This document shows positions 41,669-50,410 of a stretch of DNA of 50,462 nt, piece by piece. Under the pieces are notes generated by a model. That model did no database searches and had not been told where the DNA came from. It worked only from the letters and a program-made list of their open reading frames with translations. Both the position numbers and the translations under genes were made by a program. Each line of letters begins with the position of its first letter. Within the stretch, counting starts at the first letter, position 1. The DNA comes from Loigolactobacillus bifermentans DSM 20003 (GTDB taxonomy: Bacteria > Bacillota > Bacilli > Lactobacillales > Lactobacillaceae), in NCBI RefSeq assembly GCF_001434575.1, contig NZ_AZDA01000041.1, positions 1 through 50,462 on the forward strand, read 5' to 3'.

Positions 41669-42766
41669 ATGCGAATTTTAAATCATGATGATGTTTTAGC
41701 AGCTTTAACAGGAGGTTCCATTTACGCTTGTGGTGGCGGTGGTTTTTACGAACATGGCCTGGCCATGGGACATGCCGCCATCACCATTAACAAGGTGAAA
41801 TTAGTCTCACTGGATGAATTAAACGACGATGATATTGTCATTACTGCAGCGGCAATCGGCGCACCTGGTGGCACCACTGACTGGGAAATGACCGGCCGGG
41901 ATTATATTAAAGCGGCGCAGTTGTTGATCGACCATTATGATGGCAAAATCGTTGGCTTTGTTGCTGGACAAAACGGAAAATCATCTTCTACGAATGGTTG
42001 GTTACCGGCCGCTGCGCTTGATTTAGTGGTCGTTGATGCGTTAGGTGACATTCGGGCCCATCCATCTGGCAAGTTTGGTAACTTTGGTTTAACGTCAGAT
42101 GAACATTATGAAACGATCGAAGCGGCATCTGGTGGTAAACGTGAAACCGGCAGTCACCTTGAATTAGTGATCAAAGGGAAGCCTGAAAAAACCTCAGAGG
42201 TCTTGCGAAAGGCGTCAGATTTATCGGGTGGTTTCTTTGCATCAGCCCGAAATCCGTTAAGCGTGAAGTTCCTTAAGAAAAATGCGGTTGTTGGCGGTTA
42301 TACCCTGGCAATTGAGCTAGGGGAAGCCGTTTTAAAGGCACAACCGGATGGCCCAGAAGCAGTTTTAGCGGCGATTCTCAAGCAAACTGGTGGCGAAATT
42401 GTCGGCAAAGGGAAGGTCACTGAAAATACCGTGGCTTATTCTGAAGAAGGCACTTATGATGTGGGTTATATCAACGTTGAAACCAAAAAAGGCCATGACC
42501 TAAAGGCCTATGCGGCAAATGAGTTTATGGCCTTGGAACGTGATGGCGAACGTGTGGGGAACTATCCAGATGTGATCACTATTTTTGATGCAAAGACGAT
42601 GCAGCCTTTAACCACTAGTGAGATTTCAGTTGGGCAAAAGGTGATCGTTTTCCGAATCGATCGCTCAAAATTTCCATTAAGTGCCGGGGTCTTTGAACGT
42701 GCCAATTACCCAGAAATCGAGGCAGCATTAGGCATCGATATTTACAAGTACGTATTTTCAAAATAA
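41669..42766 (+). CDS. DUF917 family protein (S-methyl-thiohydantoin desulfurase family)
   Basis: The 365-residue protein matches DUF917/COG3535: an early Gly-rich motif (SIYACGGGGFYEHG), DIVITAAAIGAPG, and AGQNGKSSSTNGWLPAAALDL. From memory, Pfam now names this family S-methyl thiohydantoin desulfurase (S-Me-THD), an enzyme that releases methanethiol from an S-methyl-thiohydantoin and yields a hydantoin. That fits a position beside a hydantoinase and carbamoylase. The ATG at 41669 (AAAGGA 11 bp upstream) is taken; an in-frame TTG at 41663 is possible. The assignment to the family is firm, the reaction here inferred. Confidence 0.85.
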   Translation: MRILNHDDVLAALTGGSIYACGGGGFYEHGLAMGHAAITINKVKLVSLDELNDDDIVITAAAIGAPGGTTDWEMTGRDYIKAAQLLIDHYDGKIVGFVAGQNGKSSSTNGWLPAAALDLVVVDALGDIRAHPSGKFGNFGLTSDEHYETIEAASGGKRETGSHLELVIKGKPEKTSEVLRKASDLSGGFFASARNPLSVKFLKKNAVVGGYTLAIELGEAVLKAQPDGPEAVLAAILKQTGGEIVGKGKVTENTVAYSEEGTYDVGYINVETKKGHDLKAYAANEFMALERDGERVGNYPDVITIFDAKTMQPLTTSEISVGQKVIVFRIDRSKFPLSAGVFERANYPEIEAALGIDIYKYVFSK

Positions 42767-42781
42767 AGGTTGGGGAACTGA

Positions 42782-43591
42782 ATGAAATTTAAAAAAGTAA
42801 TGTTCGTCGCGGCGGTTGCGCTTTTCGGTTTTAGTGCGCTGGCAACAACACAAACGCAGGCGGCCAGTAAAGATACCTCATGGACTTCAGTTAAGCAGTC
42901 CAAAACGTTGACAGTTGGGTTATCAGGGGATTATGCACCTTGGCAAACAACATCAACCAGTGGCAAGTTAGGGGGCTATGATGCGGCGGTTGCCCGGCTT
43001 GTTGCGAAAGACCTAGGCGTCAAAGTGAAGTTTGCGCCAGGTCAATTTGCGGGGTTGATCCCAGCGCTGAATAACGGTAAAACGGACATTTTGTTTGCCG
43101 CATTGCAAGCGACACCGCAACGGAAAAAGACGTTATTGTTATCCAAGCCTTATGCGGCCGATGGCACGGTGGCTGTTGTGAAAAAATCAAATCACAGTAT
43201 TAAAGCGTTTAAAGATATTAAAGGGAAAACCGTTGGTGCGGGCACAGGTTCTTCTTATTTAACGGATGCGCAAAAAATTAAAGGGACAAAAGCCATTAAA
43301 GAATATAAAGCACCAAACGATTCATTTAAGGATTTGAAATTAGGTCGGATCGATGCCGTTTCAATCGGGATCGTGGCTGCAAAGCATTATATTAAAACAG
43401 CGCCTGATGGCAAAGAGTTCAAAATCGTCGGGAAGCCTTATCACACTTATGATATTGACCTGGCCTTTAAAAAAGGTAACAAAGCCTTAGCCACAAAGGT
43501 CAATCAAGTGATTGCCAAAGAAACAAAAAATGGAACGTTGCAAAAATTACAAAAGAAATATTTAGGCGTTACGGCAGCCAGTCTGCGCTAG
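42782..43591 (+). CDS. Polar amino acid ABC transporter, substrate-binding protein
   Basis: The 269-residue extracellular binding protein is of the SBP_bac_3 family (TLTVGLSGDYAPWQTTSTSGKLGGYDAAVARLVAKDLGV, then GKTDILFAAL, then GKTVGAGTGSSYL). It captures the ligand for the permease and ATPase that follow. A Sec signal peptide ends around residue 28 (ATTQTQAA) without the lipobox cysteine normal for Gram-positive binding proteins, so attachment to the membrane is unclear. TTGGGGA lies upstream. The ligand is unknown; a histidine- or glutamate-like zwitterion is likely. Confidence 0.9.
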   Translation: MKFKKVMFVAAVALFGFSALATTQTQAASKDTSWTSVKQSKTLTVGLSGDYAPWQTTSTSGKLGGYDAAVARLVAKDLGVKVKFAPGQFAGLIPALNNGKTDILFAALQATPQRKKTLLLSKPYAADGTVAVVKKSNHSIKAFKDIKGKTVGAGTGSSYLTDAQKIKGTKAIKEYKAPNDSFKDLKLGRIDAVSIGIVAAKHYIKTAPDGKEFKIVGKPYHTYDIDLAFKKGNKALATKVNQVIAKETKNGTLQKLQKKYLGVTAASLR

Positions 43592-43609
43592 AGAAATGTG
43601 GTGGCTTTG

Positions 43610-44269
43610 ATGAATTGGCAAATTGTTGAGAAAAATTTACCCACGTTGTTAAATGGGATGGGATTGACCTTATTCATTTCGTTGTTGGCACTGGTCATTG
43701 CAACGGTATTTGGCTTTTTAATTGCGTTGATGCGAACGTCGAACCAACCGCTCCTAAGAAGAATTGCCGCAACCTATAACTGGATCGTACGTGGCTTGCC
43801 AGTGATGATCTTACTGTTTTTACTGTACTATTCAGCGCCATTTGGGCTGAAGTTATCGGCTTTTTCAGCCGGTTTGCTGGGGTTAACGATCAATGGCAGT
43901 GCCTTTATTGCTGAAATTTTCCGTTCAGGTTTTCGGGCAGTCGATCAAGGGCAAATCGAGGCAGGCAAGGCCTTAGGGTATCGTTCTGGACAAATCATGT
44001 GGTTCATCAAGCTGCCAGCGATTATCAAAATTATTTCACCGACTTATGTTTCAAATGCCATTGCATTGTTGAAAGAGTCCGCCCAAGTTTCTGTGATCAC
44101 CGTGCCGGATCTGATGTTAAAAGCATCTAACCTTTATGCAACGACTTATCGGACTTGGGAAACATTGGGCGTCGCCGCCGTTTTATATTTGATACTGTGC
44201 AGTCTCTTTATGATTGCGCAGTGGTTATTAGAAAAGAAATACAACACAATGGGAATCACAGTTGGGTGA
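43610..44269 (+). CDS. Polar amino acid ABC transporter, permease
   Basis: The 219-residue permease is of the HisMQ/GlnP type with about five helices. LLNGMGLTLFISLLAL is the usual start. The EAA loop that contacts the ATPase is EAGKALGYRSGQIMWFIKLP. A single permease is present, so it probably works as a homodimer. An in-frame GTG at 43598 is an alternative start; the ATG at 43610 has GGTGG 5 bp upstream. It is operon-linked with the binding protein and ATPase. Confidence 0.9.
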   Translation: MNWQIVEKNLPTLLNGMGLTLFISLLALVIATVFGFLIALMRTSNQPLLRRIAATYNWIVRGLPVMILLFLLYYSAPFGLKLSAFSAGLLGLTINGSAFIAEIFRSGFRAVDQGQIEAGKALGYRSGQIMWFIKLPAIIKIISPTYVSNAIALLKESAQVSVITVPDLMLKASNLYATTYRTWETLGVAAVLYLILCSLFMIAQWLLEKKYNTMGITVG

Positions 44270-44273
44270 TCGT

Positions 44274-45056
44274 ATGACAGAAAAAATATCGTTACAACAT
44301 TTATCAAAGACTTATGGCAAACGAGAAATTTTGAAAGACATTAACGTCACCGTTAACGACGGTGAGTTAGTGACCTTGATCGGGCCTTCTGGTAGTGGCA
44401 AGTCAACCTTGATTCGTTGTCTCAATTTACTAGAAGCGCCAACCGCAGGCACGCTGACGTTTAATCGTCAAAAAATTGATTACAAACTCAATCGTTTTGG
44501 CCAATTAACGCGTAAAAGTGAGGCCCAAGCCGCACAATATCGCACCAAAGTCGGCATGGTTTTTCAGCAGTTTAATTTGTTTCCTAATCGCTCGGTGTTA
44601 CAAAATTTGATCGATGGGCCACGGCGGATTTTAAAAGTTGACCGCGGTACTTTGGAACAACAAGCGGTGCATTATCTCACCTTAGTGGGGCTGCGTGATT
44701 ATCAAGCACAATACCCGGCGCAATTATCTGGTGGTCAAAAACAACGGGTGGCGATTGCCCGCGCCTTAATGATGTCGCCCGAAGTCCTGTTATTTGATGA
44801 ACCCACCTCTGCTTTAGATCCAGAAATGGTCAATGATGTTTTAAGGGTGATGCTGCGGCTTAAACAGGCAGGGATGACGATGGTTGTGGTGACCCATGAA
44901 ATGGCTTTTACAGAACAGGCCTCAGATCGCGTTTTGTTTTTGGAACAAGGGCAGATCCAGTTTGCTGGCACGCCACAAGCGTTGCAACAAGAACCAGCAA
45001 CCAGTCGGGTCAAGCAATTTGTCAGTACGTTGGACCATCATTTAGCAGTGTCTTAA
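44274..45056 (+). CDS. Polar amino acid ABC transporter, ATPase
   Basis: The 260-residue importer ATPase has Walker A GPSGSGKST (37-45), signature LSGGQKQ (151-157), Walker B VLLFDE (171-176) and H-loop VVTHE. Typical of GlnQ/HisP proteins (FQQFNLFP). It is 4 bp downstream of the permease stop with GGGTGA as ribosome-binding site; an in-frame TTG at 44262 overlaps the permease and is less likely. A weak promoter-like pair (TTTCGT-17-TACAAT, 45074-45102) lies after it, ahead of the second transporter. Confidence 0.93.
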   Translation: MTEKISLQHLSKTYGKREILKDINVTVNDGELVTLIGPSGSGKSTLIRCLNLLEAPTAGTLTFNRQKIDYKLNRFGQLTRKSEAQAAQYRTKVGMVFQQFNLFPNRSVLQNLIDGPRRILKVDRGTLEQQAVHYLTLVGLRDYQAQYPAQLSGGQKQRVAIARALMMSPEVLLFDEPTSALDPEMVNDVLRVMLRLKQAGMTMVVVTHEMAFTEQASDRVLFLEQGQIQFAGTPQALQQEPATSRVKQFVSTLDHHLAVS

Positions 45057-45151
45057 ATTAAAAAGCTAAGCAGTTTCGTTCACGTAAACAGTGCGCTACA
45101 ATGAATACCTTAGTTGTCTTTTAAAAAAGATTGAAGGAAAGGCGTTTTTGC

Positions 45152-45802
45152 ATGAAATTCTTAAAACAAGTCGGCGACTATATTCAAATGAATCGTGCTG
45201 ATTTTGATAAAAATCTGATCATTCATTTGCAATTAAGTTTGATTGCCTTAGTGATCGCCATTGTGATTGCGGTTCCGATTGGCGTTTATGCAGCAAAGCA
45301 TGCGAAAATCGGTGGGCGCTTGATCGGGCTGTTTAATGCCATTCGGGTGATCCCATCATTGGCGATTTTGGTGCTCGTGTTGCCACTCATGGGCATGGGA
45401 TTTTACCCAGCGTTACTTGCCTTAACAATTTTGGCGATTCCGCCGATTTTGATCAATACGTACTCGGGTTTACAGCAGATCAATCCAGAGACACTGGAAG
45501 CGGCAGCTGGCATGGGCATGGGCAATGCGTATCGCTTGCGTAAGATTGAGTTGCCTTTGGCGGCTTTGCCTGTGATCGCCGGCGTGCGCCTAGCCGCAAT
45601 TGAAGTCATTAGTTCCGCCACGTTAGCGGCTTTTATCGGCGGTGGCGGTTTAGGCACCTACGTGATGATGGGCATGAGTATGTATGATCCGAGCATTATG
45701 CTGGTGGGTGCATTACCCGTCACCGGTATTGCCTTGCTCTCTGAATTATTTTTCTCAGTGATTGAATTTTACTTAAAAAAGAAATATGGAATAGGGGAAT
45801 AA
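45152..45802 (+). CDS. Betaine/choline-type (OpuC family) ABC transporter, permease 1
   Basis: This 216-residue permease resembles OpuCB/OpuBB. LQLSLIALVIAIVIAVPIGVYA is the first helix pair, and ETLEAAAGMGMGNAYRLRKIELPLA is the EAA loop. GGGGLGTYVMMGM is conserved in the quaternary-amine importer family. The ATG at 45152 (GGAAAGG 9 bp upstream) is preferred over a TTG at 45131. It begins a second importer operon segment, about 95 bp after the amino acid ATPase. Confidence 0.9.
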   Translation: MKFLKQVGDYIQMNRADFDKNLIIHLQLSLIALVIAIVIAVPIGVYAAKHAKIGGRLIGLFNAIRVIPSLAILVLVLPLMGMGFYPALLALTILAIPPILINTYSGLQQINPETLEAAAGMGMGNAYRLRKIELPLAALPVIAGVRLAAIEVISSATLAAFIGGGGLGTYVMMGMSMYDPSIMLVGALPVTGIALLSELFFSVIEFYLKKKYGIGE

Positions 45803-45805
45803 TTG

Positions 45806-46711
45806 ATGAATAAAAAGTTTAAGCACTACCTTACCTCAGCCTTAGTCGCCACATTAGCGGCAGGGTCACTGTTAGCCACTGCAAGCACATCAGCTTCTGC
45901 TGCAACCGTTAAAGTTGGTTCGAAAAACTTTACAGAAAACTTGATCATTGGCAAGATCTACCAAGATATTTTAGAACAAAACGGAATTAAAACTAAAGGT
46001 AAATTGAATTTATCAGGGACTTTCGTGGCGCAAAATGCCTTGAAAAAAGGCTCGATTGATGTTTATCCAGAATATACAGGGACTGGCTATGTGGACGTGT
46101 TGAAACACGATGCCAGCCACAACGATAAAAAGGTCTACAAAACATTGAATAAAAGCTATGCGAAATGGCATTTAACCTGGCTAACCCCTTCAACAGCCAA
46201 TGATAGCCAAGCTTTGGTGATCACCAAGAAGGCTGCCGATAAATACCATATTAAAACGTTCTCTGATTTAGCGAAAAAGGCCAGCCAATTGCGGTTTGCC
46301 ACAACGGCTGAGTTCCAAGGTCGTAAAGATGGAATTCAAGGGTTGAAAAAGACGTATGGTGGTTTTAATTTTAAGGCCACATCAACGGTTGATAATGGTG
46401 TCCGTTACCAAGCTTTACTTGATAAAAAAGCGGATGTCACCGTTGGGTTTACCACGGATGGGATGTTAGCCAATAAAAAGTTAGTCTTGTTAAAGGACAA
46501 CAAGCACTTCTATCCAAACTACTACGTGGCCCCTGTGATTCGCCAAGCAACGATCAAAGCCAATCCAAAAGTGAAGACCTTATTAAATAAAGTCAGCGCT
46601 AAATTAACCACCAAAGACTTACAAAAGCTAAACGCCAAAGTGGACGTGCATCATGAAAAGTACCAAACAGTGGCGAAGGAATACGTAAAATCTGCTAAAT
46701 TAGGGGATTAA
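45806..46711 (+). CDS. Betaine/choline-type ABC transporter, substrate-binding protein
   Basis: The 301-residue OpuAC/OsmF-type binding protein starts its mature part TVKVGSKNFTENLIIGKIYQ and contains IDVYPEYTGTGYVDVL, both hallmarks of the glycine betaine/choline/ergothioneine family. The Sec signal peptide ends in STSASA at about residue 33, again without a lipobox cysteine. A quaternary ammonium ligand is expected. The ergothioneine importer EgtU belongs to this family, but its ligand residues were not checked here. It lies between two permease genes, as in opuC/opuB-type operons. Confidence 0.9.
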   Translation: MNKKFKHYLTSALVATLAAGSLLATASTSASAATVKVGSKNFTENLIIGKIYQDILEQNGIKTKGKLNLSGTFVAQNALKKGSIDVYPEYTGTGYVDVLKHDASHNDKKVYKTLNKSYAKWHLTWLTPSTANDSQALVITKKAADKYHIKTFSDLAKKASQLRFATTAEFQGRKDGIQGLKKTYGGFNFKATSTVDNGVRYQALLDKKADVTVGFTTDGMLANKKLVLLKDNKHFYPNYYVAPVIRQATIKANPKVKTLLNKVSAKLTTKDLQKLNAKVDVHHEKYQTVAKEYVKSAKLGD

Positions 46712-46745
46712 AACGTCCGTAGCGTAGAAAGGAAGCAAACTTTAG

Positions 46746-47720
46746 ATGACGAATACTCCGATGATTCAGGTCGAAAATGTCTCCAAACGTTTTCCCAAAA
46801 CCCAGGCTGATGCTGTACAACCCACTTCGTTTACGGTGGCAGCAGGGGAATTTATTACCATTTTAGGGACCTCTGGTTCAGGGAAAACCACTTTGATGAA
46901 AATGATCAATCGACTGTATGAACCAACCACTGGTACGATTTATATCAATGGGCAAGACACGCGACAAATGGATGTCAACGTTTTACGTCGGCGTATTGGT
47001 TATGTGATCCAACAACACGGTTTGTTTGAGCATTGGACAGTGGCCCAAAATATTGCCACGGTTTGCCAGATCTTAAAATGGGATAAAGCTAAAATTGCCC
47101 AGCGGGTGGATGAAACCTTACGCTTGGTCCAACTAGATCCAGACCAATATCGTAATCGGCATCCACATCAATTGTCAGGTGGGGAACAGCAGCGCGTGGG
47201 CATCGCCCGAGCGTTAGCGGCGGATCCTGATATTTTATTGATGGATGAACCGTTTGGCGCAGTGGATGCTGTCAATCGGGCCACATTACAAGATGAGATC
47301 CAACAAATTCAGCGGCAAACCCATAAAACAATCATTTTTGTGACCCATGATATTGATGAAGCATTGAAATTAGGCGATCGCACGATGCTGTTTCGGAGTG
47401 GCGTCATTCAGCAGTTTGCCACGCAAGATGAGCTGTTTTTACAGCCGGCCAATGATTTTGTAGCCGATTTTTTGAAAGTTCACGATCAAGTGACCCAGTG
47501 GCGGTACATTCACGCAGGGTCGTTGGTGCAAACTTGGCAGGCAGCAGCTCATACGCCGACCATCGATCCGGTTGCAGCGGATCAGCCGTTAGCGGTTGTG
47601 GTGGAACACTTTTTAAAGGCGCCGGCCACCTCTGTGACGGTCGTTGATGTACCGCACCAACGTTGTGGTGAGCTTACCTTGGCCGATCTGGCACGATTAG
47701 CGGAGGCACCGTCATGTTAA
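46746..47720 (+). CDS. Betaine/choline-type ABC transporter, ATPase
   Basis: The 324-residue ATPase is of the OpuCA/ProV type: Walker A GTSGSGKTT (41-49), YVIQQHGLFEHWTV, LSGGEQQRVGIARALA, LLMDEPFGAVDAVNR. A C-terminal part of about 80 residues lacks clear tandem CBS motifs, so osmotic gating as in OpuA may be absent. It overlaps the start of the second permease by 7 bp, showing translational coupling. The context argues for uptake of a betaine as nutrient rather than osmoprotectant. Confidence 0.92.
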   Translation: MTNTPMIQVENVSKRFPKTQADAVQPTSFTVAAGEFITILGTSGSGKTTLMKMINRLYEPTTGTIYINGQDTRQMDVNVLRRRIGYVIQQHGLFEHWTVAQNIATVCQILKWDKAKIAQRVDETLRLVQLDPDQYRNRHPHQLSGGEQQRVGIARALAADPDILLMDEPFGAVDAVNRATLQDEIQQIQRQTHKTIIFVTHDIDEALKLGDRTMLFRSGVIQQFATQDELFLQPANDFVADFLKVHDQVTQWRYIHAGSLVQTWQAAAHTPTIDPVAADQPLAVVVEHFLKAPATSVTVVDVPHQRCGELTLADLARLAEAPSC

Positions 47721-48346
47721 CTTATTTAAGCCATAACTGGGGCATGATTTTAAATTTAACGGGCCAACACATTCTAATTACCGGCTTGACCATCGCAATT
47801 GCAACCGTCATTGCCTGGCCACTGGGTTACTTTTTTGCCAGTCATCCGTTGCTAAATCGCTTTATCATGCCGATCCTCAGTCTAATTTATACGATTCCCA
47901 GCCTGGCCTTTTTTGTCCTACTGATTCCTTGGTTTGGTTTAGGCCTGGTCCCAGCGCTGATTGCCTTGGTGGCTTATACGCTGTTTGTACTGGTTCGGAA
48001 TACGATCGTCGGTTACCAACAAGTGGCACCAAGTATTGTTGAAACGGCACGGTCATTAGGCTATAGCCGTTGGGAAGTCTTTTTGAAATTTAAAACACTG
48101 TACGCCTTACCAACGATGTTAGCCGGGCTGCGCATTGCCACGACCTCCACGATTGGGATTGCGACGATTGCCAGCTATATCAATGCTGGTGGGTTAGGTA
48201 CCATGTTGTTTAATGGCCTTAATCAAAATAACTATACCGAAGTTGTGGTGGGGTCGCTCGTGATTTCCTTATTTGCAATTTTAGTGAACTTTGCGTTAGC
48301 AGCACTGCAAAATCGTGCTTTAGCGTATATTAACGGAGAACTTTAA
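47714..48346 (+). CDS. Betaine/choline-type ABC transporter, permease 2
   Basis: This 210-residue permease is of the OpuCD/OpuBD type (GQHILITGLTIAIATVIAWPLG, VETARSLGYSRWEVFLKFK as EAA loop, YINAGGLGTMLFNGL). It forms a heterodimer with the permease at 45152. It overlaps the ATPase gene by 7 bp. Thirty-seven bases separate it from the hydratase gene, so all are probably on one transcript. Confidence 0.9.
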   Translation: MLTYLSHNWGMILNLTGQHILITGLTIAIATVIAWPLGYFFASHPLLNRFIMPILSLIYTIPSLAFFVLLIPWFGLGLVPALIALVAYTLFVLVRNTIVGYQQVAPSIVETARSLGYSRWEVFLKFKTLYALPTMLAGLRIATTSTIGIATIASYINAGGLGTMLFNGLNQNNYTEVVVGSLVISLFAILVNFALAALQNRALAYINGEL

Positions 48347-48383
48347 CTCAAATTAGACTTAATACAAGAAAGCAGGTTTAAAA

Positions 48384-50033
48384 ATGACAATTAAAGCACA
48401 ACGTGGTCAAACCCTGCGCGCTAAAGGATGGCGCCAAGAAGCCATTTTACGTTTATTAGAAAATAATTTAGAAAATGCTGAAGATCAAGCAAATCTGGTC
48501 GTTTACGGGGCGTTAGGAAAGGCCGCCCGAGATTGGCCTGCTTATCAAGGTATCGTCCATGCACTTAAAAATTTAGAAGAAGATGAAACGCTGATCGTTC
48601 AGTCAGGCAAGCCCATTGGTGTGCTAAAAACACATCCGGATGCGCCAATCGTGCTGTTGGCCAACTCGAATCTGGTGGGCCATTGGTCCAATGCAGCTGA
48701 TTGGTACAAACTGTACGATCAAGGGTTAACGGCATGGGGTGGCTTAACAGCAGGTGATTGGCAATATATCGGGTCGCAAGGGGTGGTCCAAGGGACTTAT
48801 GAGATTTTTAAAATTATTGCGCAAAAGCATTTTCAAGGCAGCTTAGCAGGCCGCTTTATTTTAACAGCCGGATTAGGTGGGATGGGCGGTTCACAGCCGC
48901 TGGCAGGGTACATGGCCGATGCGGCGATCTTAGTGGTCGAAGTGAATGAAGCGCACGCCGATAAGCGGATTGCATCTGGTTATTTACAGTATAAGGCGCA
49001 TTCATTACCAGAAGCCTTAAAATTGATCAACGCTGCGCGAGCTAAAAAAGAGGCGATTTCCGTCGGCTTGATCGGGAATGCCGCCGAAATTTATCAGGCG
49101 TTACTTGACCAAAATATCACCCCTGATATTGTCTCTGATCAAACCGCGGCGCAGGATCTATTATACGGCTATATTCCAGAGGGGTATTCATTGGCTCAGG
49201 CAGAGGCCGAACGAACCAGTGACCCAGAGAAGTTAGCGGCGGCAGCAGGTCAATCAATTGCCCATGAAGTGCGTTCTGAATTAGAATTTCAACGGCGGGG
49301 CAGCATTGTGTTCGATAATGGGAATAATATTCGCACACAGGCGAAAGAGTTTGGCGTAACCGATGCTTTTGACATTCCAATTTTTACAGAAGCCTTTTTA
49401 CGTGATTTATTTGTGAAAGCCATTGGCCCATTTCGTTGGATCGCGTTATCCGGGGCAGAAGCCGATATTCAGTTGATCGATGATTATTTATTGACTGAGT
49501 TTGCGGACAATGAGTTGATCGTTGATTGGATCAAAAAGGCCAATCAGTATGTGCCGTTCCAAGGTTTGCCGGCTCGCATTGGTTGGTTAGGTCACGGTGA
49601 ACGCACCAAGCTCGCCTTAGCGGTGAATGATTTAGTGGCTCGCGGCAAGTTACAAGCGCCAGTTGCGTTTACCCGTGATCATCTGGATGCAGGCGCCATG
49701 GCGCATCCTAATATTATGACTGAAAACTTGAAAGACGGCAGTGACGCGATTGCGGATTGGCCGTTGATCAATGCCATGACCATGGCATCTTCTAAAGCCG
49801 ACCTGGTGGCCATTCATTCTGGTGGCGGTGGTTATGCCGGCTATATGCAAAGCGCTGGGGTAACGGTTGTCGCAGATGGCACACCGGCAGCAGCTGAACG
49901 CTTACGGCTAGCCTTTAACAACGACACGTCCTTAGGCTTGTTGCGCTATGCCGACGCTGGCTATGAGGCCTCATTGACAGAAGTGAAGGAGCGAGGTGTG
50001 CGGCGCATTGACACACAACAATTCAAGCAATGA
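48384..50033 (+). CDS. Urocanate hydratase-family protein (HutU-like, altered active site)
   Basis: The 549-residue NAD-dependent hydratase of the urocanase family aligns with HutU over its length (VVYGALGKAARDW, QSGKPIGVLKTHPDAP, TAGLGGMGGSQPLA, QGTYE, FTRDHLDAG, DGSDAIADWPLINAM). The PROSITE urocanase motif FQGLPARICW reads FQGLPARIGW: Gly400 replaces the signature cysteine (Cys410 in the Pseudomonas enzyme). The downstream HHGGG/GYSxHAG segment is also changed (HSGGGGYAGYMQSAG). A substrate other than urocanate, such as an S-methyl-thiourocanate, is therefore plausible. The lyase gene overlaps its end. Confidence 0.88.
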   Translation: MTIKAQRGQTLRAKGWRQEAILRLLENNLENAEDQANLVVYGALGKAARDWPAYQGIVHALKNLEEDETLIVQSGKPIGVLKTHPDAPIVLLANSNLVGHWSNAADWYKLYDQGLTAWGGLTAGDWQYIGSQGVVQGTYEIFKIIAQKHFQGSLAGRFILTAGLGGMGGSQPLAGYMADAAILVVEVNEAHADKRIASGYLQYKAHSLPEALKLINAARAKKEAISVGLIGNAAEIYQALLDQNITPDIVSDQTAAQDLLYGYIPEGYSLAQAEAERTSDPEKLAAAAGQSIAHEVRSELEFQRRGSIVFDNGNNIRTQAKEFGVTDAFDIPIFTEAFLRDLFVKAIGPFRWIALSGAEADIQLIDDYLLTEFADNELIVDWIKKANQYVPFQGLPARIGWLGHGERTKLALAVNDLVARGKLQAPVAFTRDHLDAGAMAHPNIMTENLKDGSDAIADWPLINAMTMASSKADLVAIHSGGGGYAGYMQSAGVTVVADGTPAAAERLRLAFNNDTSLGLLRYADAGYEASLTEVKERGVRRIDTQQFKQ

Positions 50034-50410
50034 GCTAACGGGCTTTAACCTCACGATTGCCCTGGCACAAAAAATAATTACCGATCAGCAAAAAATCAAG
50101 CTTGCGCCAGCTGCCTATCACCGATTAGTCGCTAGCCGCCAGGTGGTGTTACAAACGACGCAACCGGTTTATGGCATGAACACAGGGGTAGGCCAAAATA
50201 AAGATCTTGCGATCGCCAATCAAAGCATGGTCAAATTTAACTTAAATTTGGTGAAATCGCACCAAATCAGCATTGGTCGTGCCAGTACGTGGCGGACGAG
50301 TAAATTGGTGATGCTGATTCGAATCAGCCAGCTGTTACAAGGGCGGACAGGCCTTAATCCCGAGATCGTGCAATTACTGGTGACGTTATTTAATGCAGAT
50401 GTGATTCCCC
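49996..50410 (+). pseudogene. Histidine/aromatic ammonia-lyase family gene, 5' part only
   Basis: The frame reads NELTGFNLTIALAQKIITDQ, then QPVYGMNTGVGQ (catalytic Tyr of the family in YGxNTGxG), LVKSHQISIG (conserved Ser-His) and LFNADVIPRI. In HutH the next residues should be a short link to GSVGASGDLAPL, containing the MIO Ala-Ser-Gly. Here the frame instead enters the 55-bp end repeat (IHTRFNIGIPHNF), so the gene is apparently interrupted there. The start is GTG 49996 (AAGGAG 4 bp upstream) or TTG 50008, overlapping the hydratase. HutH, or a related trimethylamine lyase such as ergothionase, is possible. Confidence 0.75.
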
